From NCBI GenBank assembly GCA_003117195.1, contig BDSI01000024.1, positions 589,347 through 653,346 on the forward strand: a DNA stretch of 64,000 nt. Direction: 5' to 3'. Both the position numbers and the translations under genes were made by a program. A model generated the notes under the pieces. It was not told where the DNA came from and did no database searches. It saw only the letters and a program-made list of their open reading frames with translations. Within the stretch, counting starts at the first letter, position 1, and each line of letters begins with the position of its first letter. Shown piece after piece: positions 1-10,300 of the stretch. The DNA is from Eudorina sp. 2006-703-Eu-15. Lineage: Eukaryota; Chlorophyta; Chlorophyceae; Chlamydomonadales; Volvocaceae.

Positions 1-1005
1 CCTCCATAAAGTTCAAGTGTAAGCTGGAATTTTGCATCAGCACGTGGTCAGGCGTGTACTCATTGGTGCCGTGCAGGCGGTACAGAAACGTGCAGGTACG
101 TCCATTTCCCCTCTTGTTGCGTCCGTGCAACGGGCATTAAGGATATTGCTCGAATTGTACTAGAGACCTCTTGGACGGTTCGTGCCTTCGCCACGCTGAA
201 CGCTATGGTTGCGTCGCGTGGGCACTGGGCAATGCTGTCATTGGGGTTGACCATCGCAGTGAACTGGGGCAACTATGGCGGCCTCACCTCTGATGGGATT
301 CCAGCGGGTGTTTGATGGGATTCCAGCGGGTGGTCCCAGGGAGAATAATGCAATGGGATATGATTCTGTCGACCATCAGCAAATAGTCAGTGTCCTTGAT
401 TGGGGCGAGCGAGGGCGCATTAAGAGTCACAAACCCATTGTAGGACAGCGCTTGAAACGCAGCGCAATCCCGCGCGGCAGGGCCCCCCGCGCTAGCCTGG
501 CCACGCCTGGCCAAGGTTGTGACGTGACCTGACGTGACCCGCATCTCGTTCCTTGTAACATGATTGGGCTGGGCTGGGCATGAACGCACGCACGCACGCA
601 CAGTGACACGCATACGCAAGGCGCAACACGCAGTGCAGTCCGGCCAGTACGGCAACACGAACCCTGCCTGGGACGAAGGTGCCACGTTCTGTTAGTGCCC
701 ACTGTGTGCGCGCCGGGCCCCCAAACATACATCCGAGGTTAGGGACCCCGGCTGTCCGAAATGCCCTGCGGACCGGTCGCCACACAAAGAAAACCGTCAA
801 CTTCCCCCGCACCTAGGAAGCCCCGAACCGACGGTCTCGCCACGTCCTGCGACTCTGTCCTCCTCCTCCCGCCGTGCTCCCCGCCACCTGCCGCCACCTC
901 CGCTGCTGCCTTCGCCCCCCTGGCCCCTCCCCGTCCCCCTCGGCATGACCTTGTCTCTCGCTGTGACCCCCGGTCGCTGGCGGCCTGCCCTGTCCCCTCA
1001 CCTCC
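1..1005. other. intergenic, no gene recognised
   Basis: This stretch lies downstream of the glycosyltransferase-like gene, whose stop is at 1006-1008 on the minus strand. I see no exon with coding character. It holds a small tandem duplication of about 21 bp at 288-332 (TGATGGGATTCCAGCGGGTG twice) and a short CACG/CACA-rich tract near 586-610. The 3' UTR of the minus-strand gene probably occupies part of it, but I could not place a polyadenylation signal. Confidence 0.5.
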
Positions 1006-4000
1006 TCACACGTTCAACGACACGGCCCGCTCCCCCGCCACCCGCTGCTCCTCAGCCAGCGAGTGCTCCTCCGCCTCCCGGTGCTTGGCCAGGGTCTCCC
1101 GAACCTTCTCCACGTTGTAGGCCGCCTCCAGCAGATTGGACATCTGGGCCTCCGGGCTGCGGGGGGCCAGGGTCGGGGCCGGGGGCCAGGGGCGGGGGCC
1201 AGGGGCGGAGCCGGGGGCCAGGGACGGGGCCGGGGGCCAGGGGCGGAGCCGGGGGCCAGGGGCGGGGCCAGGGCAGCGGATTACGTGGGCCGGGAGAGCC
1301 GGCGGAGGGGTGGTAGAGAGAGGCGTGATAGGGCGTGCAATAATCGTGACATGGGAAGTAGACAGGCCGAGCCTCATGCCGGACGATTGGGCTGGGTTTG
1401 GCTGCGGGTATTGATTGCATGTTCGGGTGGCATGGCGTGGTATGGTTGGTTTTCGGACAACGACCAACGACGCTTCAGGTCGAACACTCGTGTAAACGCC
1501 CGTCCTGCCGTGCTGTACAGTACCTCACCGTACCTGATGGCGTAGCGGTACATCTTCTCGTTCCACTCGCCGTCCGTGCCGGCATCGCCCTCCGCGTGCT
1601 GCACCATCCACAGACTGTAGCGCCGGGTGTACGGATCGGCCACGTGCCAGCTCGACTTGACGAAGACCTATCGCACGCAGGAGGTCGCCGTCAGACATCG
1701 CGCAGGGATGTGAGGGACAGGGATGTGAGGCCATGCGGCCTGGTGCTGCCCTGCTGCGGCGTGCTGTTTCCTATCCTCTAAGGCCGGTAGGGGGCGCCCA
1801 ACGCCCACAGACGTTTTCCTTCGGGTGTCAGGGCTGGTTTGGCCAGTGACCGACCCGATCGCATAGACAACACACACGCACGGGTCTGGGCGGTTATGGG
1901 TGGGCCTATCATGAACACACACGCACACGGGCTTGGGCGGGTCCGTCTGGTAAACACACACGCACTCACATGCACCAGTTATGAGTTCTATTTTCAATTC
2001 AACTCGCACCACACGCGCTACATGTGCGCCAACACACGTCGAGCGGTGCCGCACCGTCTCGTACGGATGGAAGGCGATGCCGTCGTACGTGCCGTGCCGC
2101 GAAGGATGGACCATGTCGTTGCAGCCCCAGTGCCGCTCGTCCCGCCAGTCAACGTCCTGTGGTTAAGGTTGGTACGGCACAGTACGGCACAGGCACAAGC
2201 ACGATGTACAACCCGGCCTCAGCCCTTAGGCCTCAACAGACCAGTCTTGACACCCGCCGCCCACCCGCCCGCCTAATGGAGAGCTCGGGGCACTAGCCGC
2301 CCCACACCCTTTCCCATCGCCGGCATCGGAACGTTAGGTCCAGGCAGGGCGCTACGGCGCTGGCAGCATCGTAGACGGACGGTCTCCCATCCGAACCATC
2401 ATCGCGCACTACATACTGTAGTCTTGTGGGGTTTCCGTTGCGGCACAGCAGGGGTAGCAGACCAGGGGCGCGTCAACGAGGCATCGGGGCATCGGTCGAC
2501 TGTTGTTGACGGCCCCCGCCCTCAACACGCTGGTTGGCCTACCCATTGGCTGCTCCTACGGCACTCCACTGCTACTCCCGTGCTCTTTACAACCCCCCCA
2601 TACCCTTGCTCCTCCATACACTTCCAACTTACATGCCGCACACTGCGCATTGGAGGGCTGCCACCCATTCGGACCGCGTCGGGCGGGCCGCAGCAGAGGC
2701 CCCACTCTCCGAACCGCACCCAGTCCATCCCACCCCATCCACCCCATCCCTCACCCTCCTCTCCTCCCTGACGGGCCTACCCTAGCCACCAACCTACCCG
2801 GGCGTATTTGGACATGAGGGTGGCGACATTGTGACCGGCCTGCGGGCCATCGCGTGGGGGGGATTGGGGCACGGGAGTGAAGGAAATTGGGTAGGCATAT
2901 TGAAGCTGGGGAGGGAAGGGGTTTGCAACGGCGATCACCGGCCAGGGCAAGGGGAAGGGATGGGCAGGGCGGAGTTCCCCCCTGAAAAGGGGGCGGGCTG
3001 GCAGAAAGGAAGGCGAGGGAGGGGCAACGGCGGGTGTGTGTGTGTAAAAGAGAACTGAGCCGCGAGAAGTGGGTGTGTGTGGGGGGGTCATCTGGACAAG
3101 GGTACAAACCCAAATCACGCCCCAGGCTGCATGACACCAACGCGACTTGGAATGCGAGAACGGCGCAACGGGGGTTTCAATCCCCTTGTCCCCTGGACGT
3201 CCGATGGGCTGTCCCGGACTGAAGGCCCCCGGCCCCCCTTTTTGTCAATAAAGAAATCGCGAAGGCCCCCGGCGGGCCCCCCAATGTCCTCGCAGTAGCG
3301 CCCCTACCTCCAGCAGCGCGATCGTGATGCCGTACTCCCCGCCCACGATGATGCCGTCGTCCTTGTCCGTACATGTCTTGCAGGTGCGGACCTGTGAGTA
3401 TTCGTACACATCATGTATTCGTACACATTACACATGTGTGCGGATAACAGGGAGCGAGTGGGAGAGACTGCACCCCGTGGGTGGGGGCTCTGGAGATGTT
3501 GACGTAAAGCGGCTGGGCGGGTGGCGTGGGGTGGGGTCGGATTCGGGAGGTCCCGGCCCCGGTTGCGCCTGTCACATGCATCAACGCCCCCCTCCCACTC
3601 GCTGCCAACCCACGAAGCAGTTCATAACAGCAGGTCGTGGCAGGTCAGGCCACATAAGATGATAATCCCCGGACAGACCCTCTTCGAGCGTGCCGCAAGT
3701 CGGTGGTCATCGTCGCACAGTCACCGGTGGTGGTCTCGGTGGCGGCCCCCCGCCTTGTGGATGCGAACGGCCGCTGTGGTGTCATCCGCGGGCTTGGCGC
3801 AGCTGGTTAGCGCGTAGGTCTCATACAGTCGTATGACTTGGGCAATCCTAAGGTCGAGGGTTCGATTCCCTCAGCCCGCATTGAACTCTGTACATGACAG
3901 GCCAGGGTCCGTGAAAATGTATACCTTTGTGCATAAGGATCACGACAGAGCATCTCAGGGCAAGTTTAGGACAGAGGGACATTTATGCCGTCCCCAGCAG

Positions 4001-6906
4001 TGCACTCTCCGCCGCCCCCCCTGCCCCCCTCCACTCGCCTTGAACACGCCCTTCCGGATGACCGCCTGCATGCCCACATCGTCCAGGGCCACCGCCCAGG
4101 ACTCCAACCGGGGACCGGGACCGCCTGCGGGGGAGAAAAAAGGGGCAAGGTATAGGGAATTGGTCGACGTATTTAAGCTGCGTCGACATTTGACCGACGC
4201 GAGCCGTACAACACACAAAAACACACACACTCGCGCGATTTCCCCACTGAACACACGCATCCGCGTGTCGGGTCGTGTCGGTCGTGTCCAAACACACGCA
4301 CCCAAATAAACACACGCACCCGCGTCCGCCTCCGGCAGGCACACCAGCGAGCAGCCCACCGCGCGCACGACCGCCGGACCCACGGGTCGGCTCCGGGCAT
4401 TGCCGTACTGCGTGCCGGGCGGCACCACCTGGAGCACCGGCGGCTGCGCCCAGCGCGGGTCGTCCTGCGCCGCCACCACCACAACCAGGCGCGGGGATGG
4501 GTCGTTTCGGAATGAGTCGTTTGGAGCCACAAACAAGCCGGGATCCATACACAAGCCACACACCGCGTCGGCCTTGGTCGGATGGTTCCTCCTGGGCGGG
4601 TTCCAAAGGTGCCTCCGTCCCGCACTCTCACGCAACCGCCCTTTCCAATTTCCAAAGCCCCGGCCGGCCCCCCCCCCCGCCGAAACTGCCATCTGCCGCC
4701 CACCTACCCACATCTAGCGCAGCCACTCCTTTCTCCGAACTGAGTTTGCTTTCCGTTTGGACCTCTCTTGCCACCCACCCATCTTCTTTCAATTTAACCA
4801 CCCATCTCCCCACGCACCCACCCACCCACCTGCGGCACCGGTTGGAAGCGCTCCAGGAAGGCGTACGTCCAATGCCACCAGGCAGGCAGATAGGCGGGGT
4901 AGTAGGGCCCCTTGACGCTGCTGTTGAGCAGCAGGAAGTAGCGGTAGCGCCTGGACGAGTTGAGGGGGGGGTCCCCGGGCCGCGACGACAGGGCGGCGAG
5001 CGCGGGGTGGGCGGCGGGGAACACGGGGCTCGGGGCGGCGGGGTGGCAAGGAGAGGAGAGGCGCAATCAGAGCCGGGAGATTGGAGCCGAGGCCAGCAGG
5101 TCCCAAACCCCCGAACCCCCCAGCCGACCGGGTCCCAAACCCGACCGCTCACCGTATGCCGCCCGCGTGCCTCTGCAGGTACTCCAGGCTGGCGTTGTGT
5201 GAGGCCAGGTCCATGCCCACGTTCTCGGTGCGCCACAGCAGCAGCGTGGCGCCGGCCTCGGGGCCGCCGTGCAGGCCCGCCAGCGCGCTGGGGCCACCGG
5301 CGGCCGCGCGCCGCCGCCGGTGGCCGCGGCGGCGGCCGGGCCCCGCCGAGTCCTCGGGGTCCCCATCCACTCGGGCAGCCCGGGTGATGCCGATGGAGGG
5401 GTCGGCCGCCAGAGGGGTCCTGCAGGGTCGGGAGGTTTAGGGTCCGGGGGTAGGTAGGGGTCAGGGTCGGGGTGGCCCCGGACCGGGAGGGGCGCGCAGG
5501 CGGCGCGGAGGGGTCGACGCCGTGACGCAGTTTAGGGATGGGCGGGATGTGATGACTGATGATTCATATGCCACGTGGGAAACGGCTGCGGGACGGCGGC
5601 AGGCGCAGTTAAATCCACGCGGTCCGGTTATGGTAAGTATTTTGGTCAATGGTTTGGGTCGGGCGGGTCTCTTTTCTAACCAGGCGTCCGGCTCAGGAAC
5701 ATGAGCAACGCAAGGGTGAAACGGTGGTCAGGCGGCTTCGGTGGTCACCGACGGCCCGTGGGGTCCGCTGCAATCTTGAGTCACTTCAAGGGACTGCCAG
5801 GAGGTCCGCAGTGGCTGCTGCGGGTGCCCCGCTGCGCCCCAATGTCATCCGCCGGAGGCTGGCCCCGCTGCGCCTCCGCCGCCGCCACCGGGGCACCCGC
5901 ACCTCCGCCGCTGCGTGCGCACTCCGGATGGGGCCCGCGGGTTCCATATCGCCACCCCTTGGTCATCGCCCCTTCCGCTCCCCTACCATGCGTCCATACC
6001 CCAGCCCGCCCGGTGCCCACCCTCCGACATCTCTCTTCCCGCGGATCCCCGGAACCTCGCTTTTCGTCCCCGCCTGCGGCCTCCCTTCCCACCGGTCGGC
6101 AATCAGCCACCCGCCCACCCACCCAACCAATCAACCAGCTGGGTCACCACCTTCCCGGCGCCGCATCCTCTCTCCTGCCCTGCTCTCCCCTGCGCTTTAA
6201 ATTTTTTACGCGTGATGTCGCGCCCACACCTATCCCTCATCCTGACCGTCTCGTCTCACCGGCTACCCACCTCAGCGGTCCCGCCCCGACCCCAACAGAC
6301 CCGGACCCCCTTGACCCGCCGCCCGCCCCATCCGCCCGCCCGCCCCAACCGCCGCCCTCTCACTCACGAGACGGGGAACGCGGGTATGCAGGGCGAGCAG
6401 AGGTCCCCCGTCACTGTGAAGACCCAGGTGACCGGGTGCGCATCGGAGGGCGGGGGCACCCAGCCATGCTGCAGGAAGAACTCCAGGTTGGTGCGCTGAG
6501 GGGGAGGGGAAAGTAGGGGCAAGGAGGCGAAGGGAGGAAGGGAAAGGGGCGGGGGGGGGGTAATAGGAAATTGGGAGGCATGTTGAAGCTGCGATGCCGC
6601 CAGGGCAGGGGGACCAGGCAGGGGTACCTGGATGACGTCTTTCTCGTAGAAGGCGTACAGCACCAGCAAAGGTTCGGAAGCGTAGGACGGCCGGCCGTGG
6701 GAGGCGGCGGAATGGCCGCTGGATGCGGGCGGCGAGCCGGCCAGGGGGTCGCGGGAGCGCAGGTGCCAGCCGTAGAACAGCAAGACGAGGGCGCACAGCC
6801 CCAGGCAGACCGCCCATACCACGTCCGCGGCGCGCAGGCGGAATCCGGGGCGGCGTCTGGAGCGGGGCCCCGCCTGGAGTAAGGCCGGAGAGTGCGGGTC
6901 GGCCAT
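1006..6906 (-). CDS. glycosyltransferase-like type II membrane protein, 11 exons, complete
   Basis: Exons in transcript order are 6906-6628, 6495-6368, 5419-5153, 4950-4830, 4464-4320, 4124-4039, 3391-3308, 2839-2798, 2156-2055, 1667-1534 and 1156-1006. They sum to 1539 nt and encode 512 residues in one frame. A TGA lies in frame three codons before the ATG. An Arg-rich N-terminus (RSRRRP) precedes a membrane anchor at about residues 27-48, which suggests type II Golgi topology. Recognisable blocks are LLVLYAFYEK, TNLEFFLQHG, NVGMDLASHNASLEYL (around 200), YFLLLNSSVKGPYYP (around 230), CLPEADAGGPGPRLESWA, IIVGGEYGIT and HGTYDGIAFHPYE. The NSSVKGP and NVGMDLASHN blocks recall polysaccharide-synthesis glycosyltransferases of the rhamnan-synthesis-F type; this is an inference from motif resemblance. 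The donor after exon 6 is GC rather than GT, exon 8 is only 42 nt, and exon 10 uses a TAG acceptor. The start of exon 5 is the least certain boundary. The substrate is unknown. Confidence 0.75.
1165..1275. repeat. G-rich minisatellite in the last intron of the glycosyltransferase-like gene
   Basis: Imperfect tandem copies of a GGGGCCAGGGGCGG-type unit lie just upstream, in gene orientation, of the exon 11 acceptor at 1157-1159. It is non-coding, although several frames stay open through it. Confidence 0.8.
2876..2916 (-). repeat. dispersed intronic element R1, copy before exon 8 of the glycosyltransferase-like gene
   Basis: Read on the minus strand it contains AATATGCCTACCCAATTTCC. It ends about 40 nt before the exon 8 acceptor at 2839. 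See the finding on R1 for the family. Confidence 0.65.
3035..3085 (+). repeat. TG-tract-linked dispersed element R6
   Basis: A TG run is followed by AAAAGAGAACTGAGCCGCG. The same module recurs at 34433-34465, and in degenerate form at 13957-13980 and 52550-52575. All copies are intronic. Confidence 0.55.
3238..3268 (+). repeat. dispersed intronic element R3
   Basis: This copy contains TTTGTCAATAAAGAAATCGC. Other copies are at 11645-11680, 31370-31393, 50185-50226 (minus) and 55192-55226 (minus). Confidence 0.6.
3788..3880 (+). tRNA. trnM-CAU: tRNA-Met (CAT), elongator type, with intron
   Basis: A 93-nt cloverleaf has a 7-bp acceptor stem (GCGGGCT with AGCCCGC, discriminator A), a D-arm with the A-box-like TGGCGCAGCTGG, the anticodon loop CTCATA, and a T-arm GAGGG-TTCGATT-CCCTC carrying the B box. 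About 19 nt inserted directly after the base 3' of the anticodon form an intron, the usual place for nuclear tRNA introns. The GCGCGTAGGTCTCATA segment is typical of plant-type elongator tRNA-Met. The gene lies inside the sixth intron of the minus-strand glycosyltransferase-like gene, on the opposite strand, so it carries its own polymerase III promoter. Confidence 0.93.
4148..4190 (-). repeat. R1 copy before exon 6 of the glycosyltransferase-like gene
   Basis: The minus strand contains AAATACGTCGACCAATTCCC followed by a pyrimidine tract and CAG. It ends about 25-30 nt before the acceptor at 4124. The match to the 52-bp UFD2 array unit is strong. Confidence 0.7.
6565..6606 (-). repeat. R1 copy before exon 2 of the glycosyltransferase-like gene
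   Basis: The minus strand contains CAACATGCCTCCCAATTTCC followed by a long C/T tract. It ends about 70 nt before the exon 2 acceptor at 6495. Confidence 0.65.
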
Positions 6907-7343
6907 GCGGCGTCACAGCCGCTGCACCTCCCGGCAAGGAGGCGACCTGCCGGCGAGACTAGGCTGCCTGCTCAAAAGCGTTGCGCGATTGCATGTTGCG
7001 TTGTAAAGGTGGTTCGTAATCTTGGCTTCTTATCAAGATCATATGGGTCAACGAGACAGAACAAGTCCGTCGCTGACAGACGATATTTACGATCGTTCTT
7101 CAGGGAAAAAGAGAATAATATATATGGCAGGTTAGCTATCGGGAAAGTTTTGTCGTTGTGTAGTGGAGGAGCTCGAAGGCACACTGGTGCATTCAAAACA
7201 CCGTCCTAACTGTCAGGCAACCGTTTCTACCAGGTTGGGGCAAAAGTCTTGTAATCACAATGTCTATATGTTTGATTTTACAGAAGAGCATACATTGTAG
7301 ATATTAGTGCTGCACAAATCGTAGGCATTTTCAGTTTGCTAGT
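6907..7343. promoter_or_regulatory. divergent intergenic spacer, probable bidirectional promoter region
   Basis: These 437 bp separate the ATG of the minus-strand glycosyltransferase-like gene (6906) from the ATG of UFD2 (7344). They are clearly more AT-rich than the flanking exons from about 7000 onward, with ATATATATGG at 7117-7126. No other coding signal is seen. Promoter function is inferred from the layout only. Confidence 0.5.
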
Positions 7344-10300
7344 ATGGCGGACTTGGATGCAGTGTTTTCGCGGATCTTTGCTGTTGCGCTTTACAGCGTT
7401 CCAGACCATGCGCAACGAAAACCCCCAGTCGTCGTATTGTCTGCCTTAGCACAGGTGATAAACAACGGTCGATCTGCACTCGGTGGCCCCGCGAAACCTA
7501 GTCACGCGCGTGCTCTGTCGTGTTCAGGAATTGGAAGCAGAAGCGGGGCCTGATGGCCCCAAACCATTGCTGGACGGGGCGACACTGGATCGCGTGGTCG
7601 TTGCGCGCCTCATCGAGTCCCCACCGGCGGATTACCCACAGCCGCCCATTCATTACCTCATGGGCTGCTACGAGCGGTCGTCGGAGGAGCTTCGCAGGGC
7701 TGGCGCCAATGAGCAGGTCAAGGTGCGCATGCCGTGGCTTGGGCTTGGTGTCCCCTGGGTCCACCCGCCAACATCCTGGGCTCGCAACCCGCCCAAGGCC
7801 GTGGAGCCCTCAGACGAGATCATCTGGTATCTGAACTCTTCCGCACTCTTCCGCTATATTTGTGTTTGAGAAAGATGCATTCTCCAACCGACCCTCACAC
7901 GGCGGGCGGGCGGGTTGCATTTCTAAACACGTGGCAGAGCCGCACACAGCTCAAAACACTCGAACACTCCGTTTGTCGCCGCTGGTCCCGCCCGACGATG
8001 TGATCCTGCCCTCATGCTCGCGTGGGGAGGCAAAAATTTGAGCGTGTACGCATGGACGGGCAACGATGCGTCGCCGGCAAACCAGCCGGTAGGCACTGCT
8101 GGCATCGATGGATTCCGACCTTTGGCTGCCGTCCCCCGCCGCCCCTTGTCGCAGGCTGCGGTCGCGGCTGCGCGAGACCTCATCCTCAACTACGCCGGCC
8201 TGGCGCTGTTCGCGGGAATCGTGGCTCAGGTCCGTCCATGAAAACTGCGGTACGGGAACGTGCGCCCTCTCCAATACGGTTTCATTTGCCCTGGCTGGTG
8301 GTGGCTGCCGTTTCAGCCATCAACGGGTTCATGGCGGCCTGGCCGCCATGTGGGTCGCATGCGTGACCCGCCGGGTCCCACGATTCACCGTGCTGGGATC
8401 CTGGGAGTCCTTGTCAGGGTTACATCCCGCCCTCTTGCAACTTAAAAACCCGGCACACAGCCTCGGACAGACAGGACAGGACAAGGAAACCGTGGCGCTC
8501 TTCCGCTGGAGGGGAAGGGTTCCATTGTTTGGAACCAGCCGTTCCTGTTTCTGTTGGAGCTCCCCTCCCCGACGACATACTTCCCACGATCCCCTCCCCA
8601 GCGACTGACTTCCCACGATCCCGACACGGCCCCCCTGACCCACCCCGGTGGCCCGCAGCCCCCCGTGCTGGAGGCCCGCGGGCCGCTGCAGCTGATGGAC
8701 GCCCTGCTGCTGCGTCACGGCCTGTCCGCCATCGCCCTCACCACCGCCGTGGCCCCCGCCTTTGCCGGCCGAGGCGGGGAGGCGGCGGCTGGGGCCTACG
8801 CCGCCGCCGTCGTGCCCATGCCTGTGGGGTTCCTCGAGGAGCTGGCCGTGCGGCATGAGGGCGACGAGGGGCTGGCGGACGCGGCGGCGAAGATAGGTGG
8901 GCTGCCAGGTTTTGGACTGGACGGGGTCGCTTGGCCGGGGCCGCCGGGGCTTTGGTCGTGGCGTCCCTTCAAGCCACTGCTGGCAGGCCAGCCGGGTGGA
9001 TCAGAGACACATCTGACATTCTGATTGCGTGGCTGTTGCAGCAAGCCAGGCACGGTCCTGGCTTGCAGCACGCCCCACATGAAGACCGGTGCAGCGCATC
9101 CTCACGGGCGTTGGCCGGGCGGCTTGACGCTTGTTGCCTGCCACCGCCGTCGTTCCTTCCTTCGGCACGTCCCCGCAACTCCTTGGCAGCCGTGCGCCAT
9201 GGGCCTGCCTTCGGAGTTGCGCAGCTCTCGTCGTGGCCGCATCCGCATCTTCATGCACCTTCCTGCGCTGCACGTTTCCCCGCGTCCTGCTGCCCGTCCT
9301 GCTGCGTCATTGCTCTGGCAGTCCGCCCAGTTCGTTGGACGCGTCCACCAGTACCAGCGCCAATTGACAATATGAATATATTACCATCCTTACCTTTGAA
9401 TTTATTCGTGATAAACGAAGTCGTCAATATACCGGCGCATGTGTTCCCCGTCCTCCCACCTCGCTCAGTCCCCTGCCAGCACAGCTCGCAGGTCCCTCCG
9501 CTCTCTACACCACTTGCATCCGGGTCCTGGCTTGCAGCTCGTGTGCCTCTCCGCTGTCCGCACGGCCACCGACTCGCCAAACCCTCCCTACCTGCCCCCT
9601 GCCCCCCTTGCGCCCTGCCCTTCCCAGTGGTGGAGCTGGCCCGCCTGGTGTCCCGCATCTCCCCTCTGGGGGACCCCGCCCCGCACCTGACAGCCCTGTC
9701 GCACCTGCTGTCGCTGGAGGCGCTGGCGCGAGGGGCGGTGGCGGCCCGCGCCTGGCTGCCCGCCGACATGCGCGCCGCGTCGGGGCGGGCGGTGGTGCTG
9801 CCGGGGGCCTGCTGGCTGGGGCCCTTCTTCAACATCAGGTCCGGACAACCTAGGGGGAGGGATTGCTGCGCGGCCGGGGCGGGGCTTGGCGATTCAGGGA
9901 GTAGTTAGGGTCGGGGGAGGATAGGGTTTAGGTCAGGGAAGAGGAAGGGGAGGAAGGACACGTCGCTGACGCCGGCCGAATTCCCTGAACTATTGGAGTA
10001 TGGGATTTGGTTTCGGCGTCATTCCCACACCGCGGCTTGCAGTTTCTTAATAACTTCTCATAGCTAGTGACTGGGTAGTAACTTTCCGACGGCGTAATCT
10101 TAACCGAGCGGGCGTGACCCGGGGACGGCCCTTGCTTGCCACGGCGGCATCGGGCGCCCTATTCCTGCGGCTCCCCCGGCATCCACGGCCGCTCTGTCGG
10201 TCGCTGAGTCCCGTCCGTTGCCTGACGTCCGACACGCTGTTGCCTGACCTCGCTGCCCTGCCGTCCCGCGCGCCCCGCCCTCCTCCCCATCCATCTGGGT

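Noticed and set aside
3955..4713. Single 252-residue minus-strand exon
   Set aside because: Only two segments (4320-4464 and 4039-4124) have family-like sequence and they join in phase; the part between is a CACACG-rich intron.
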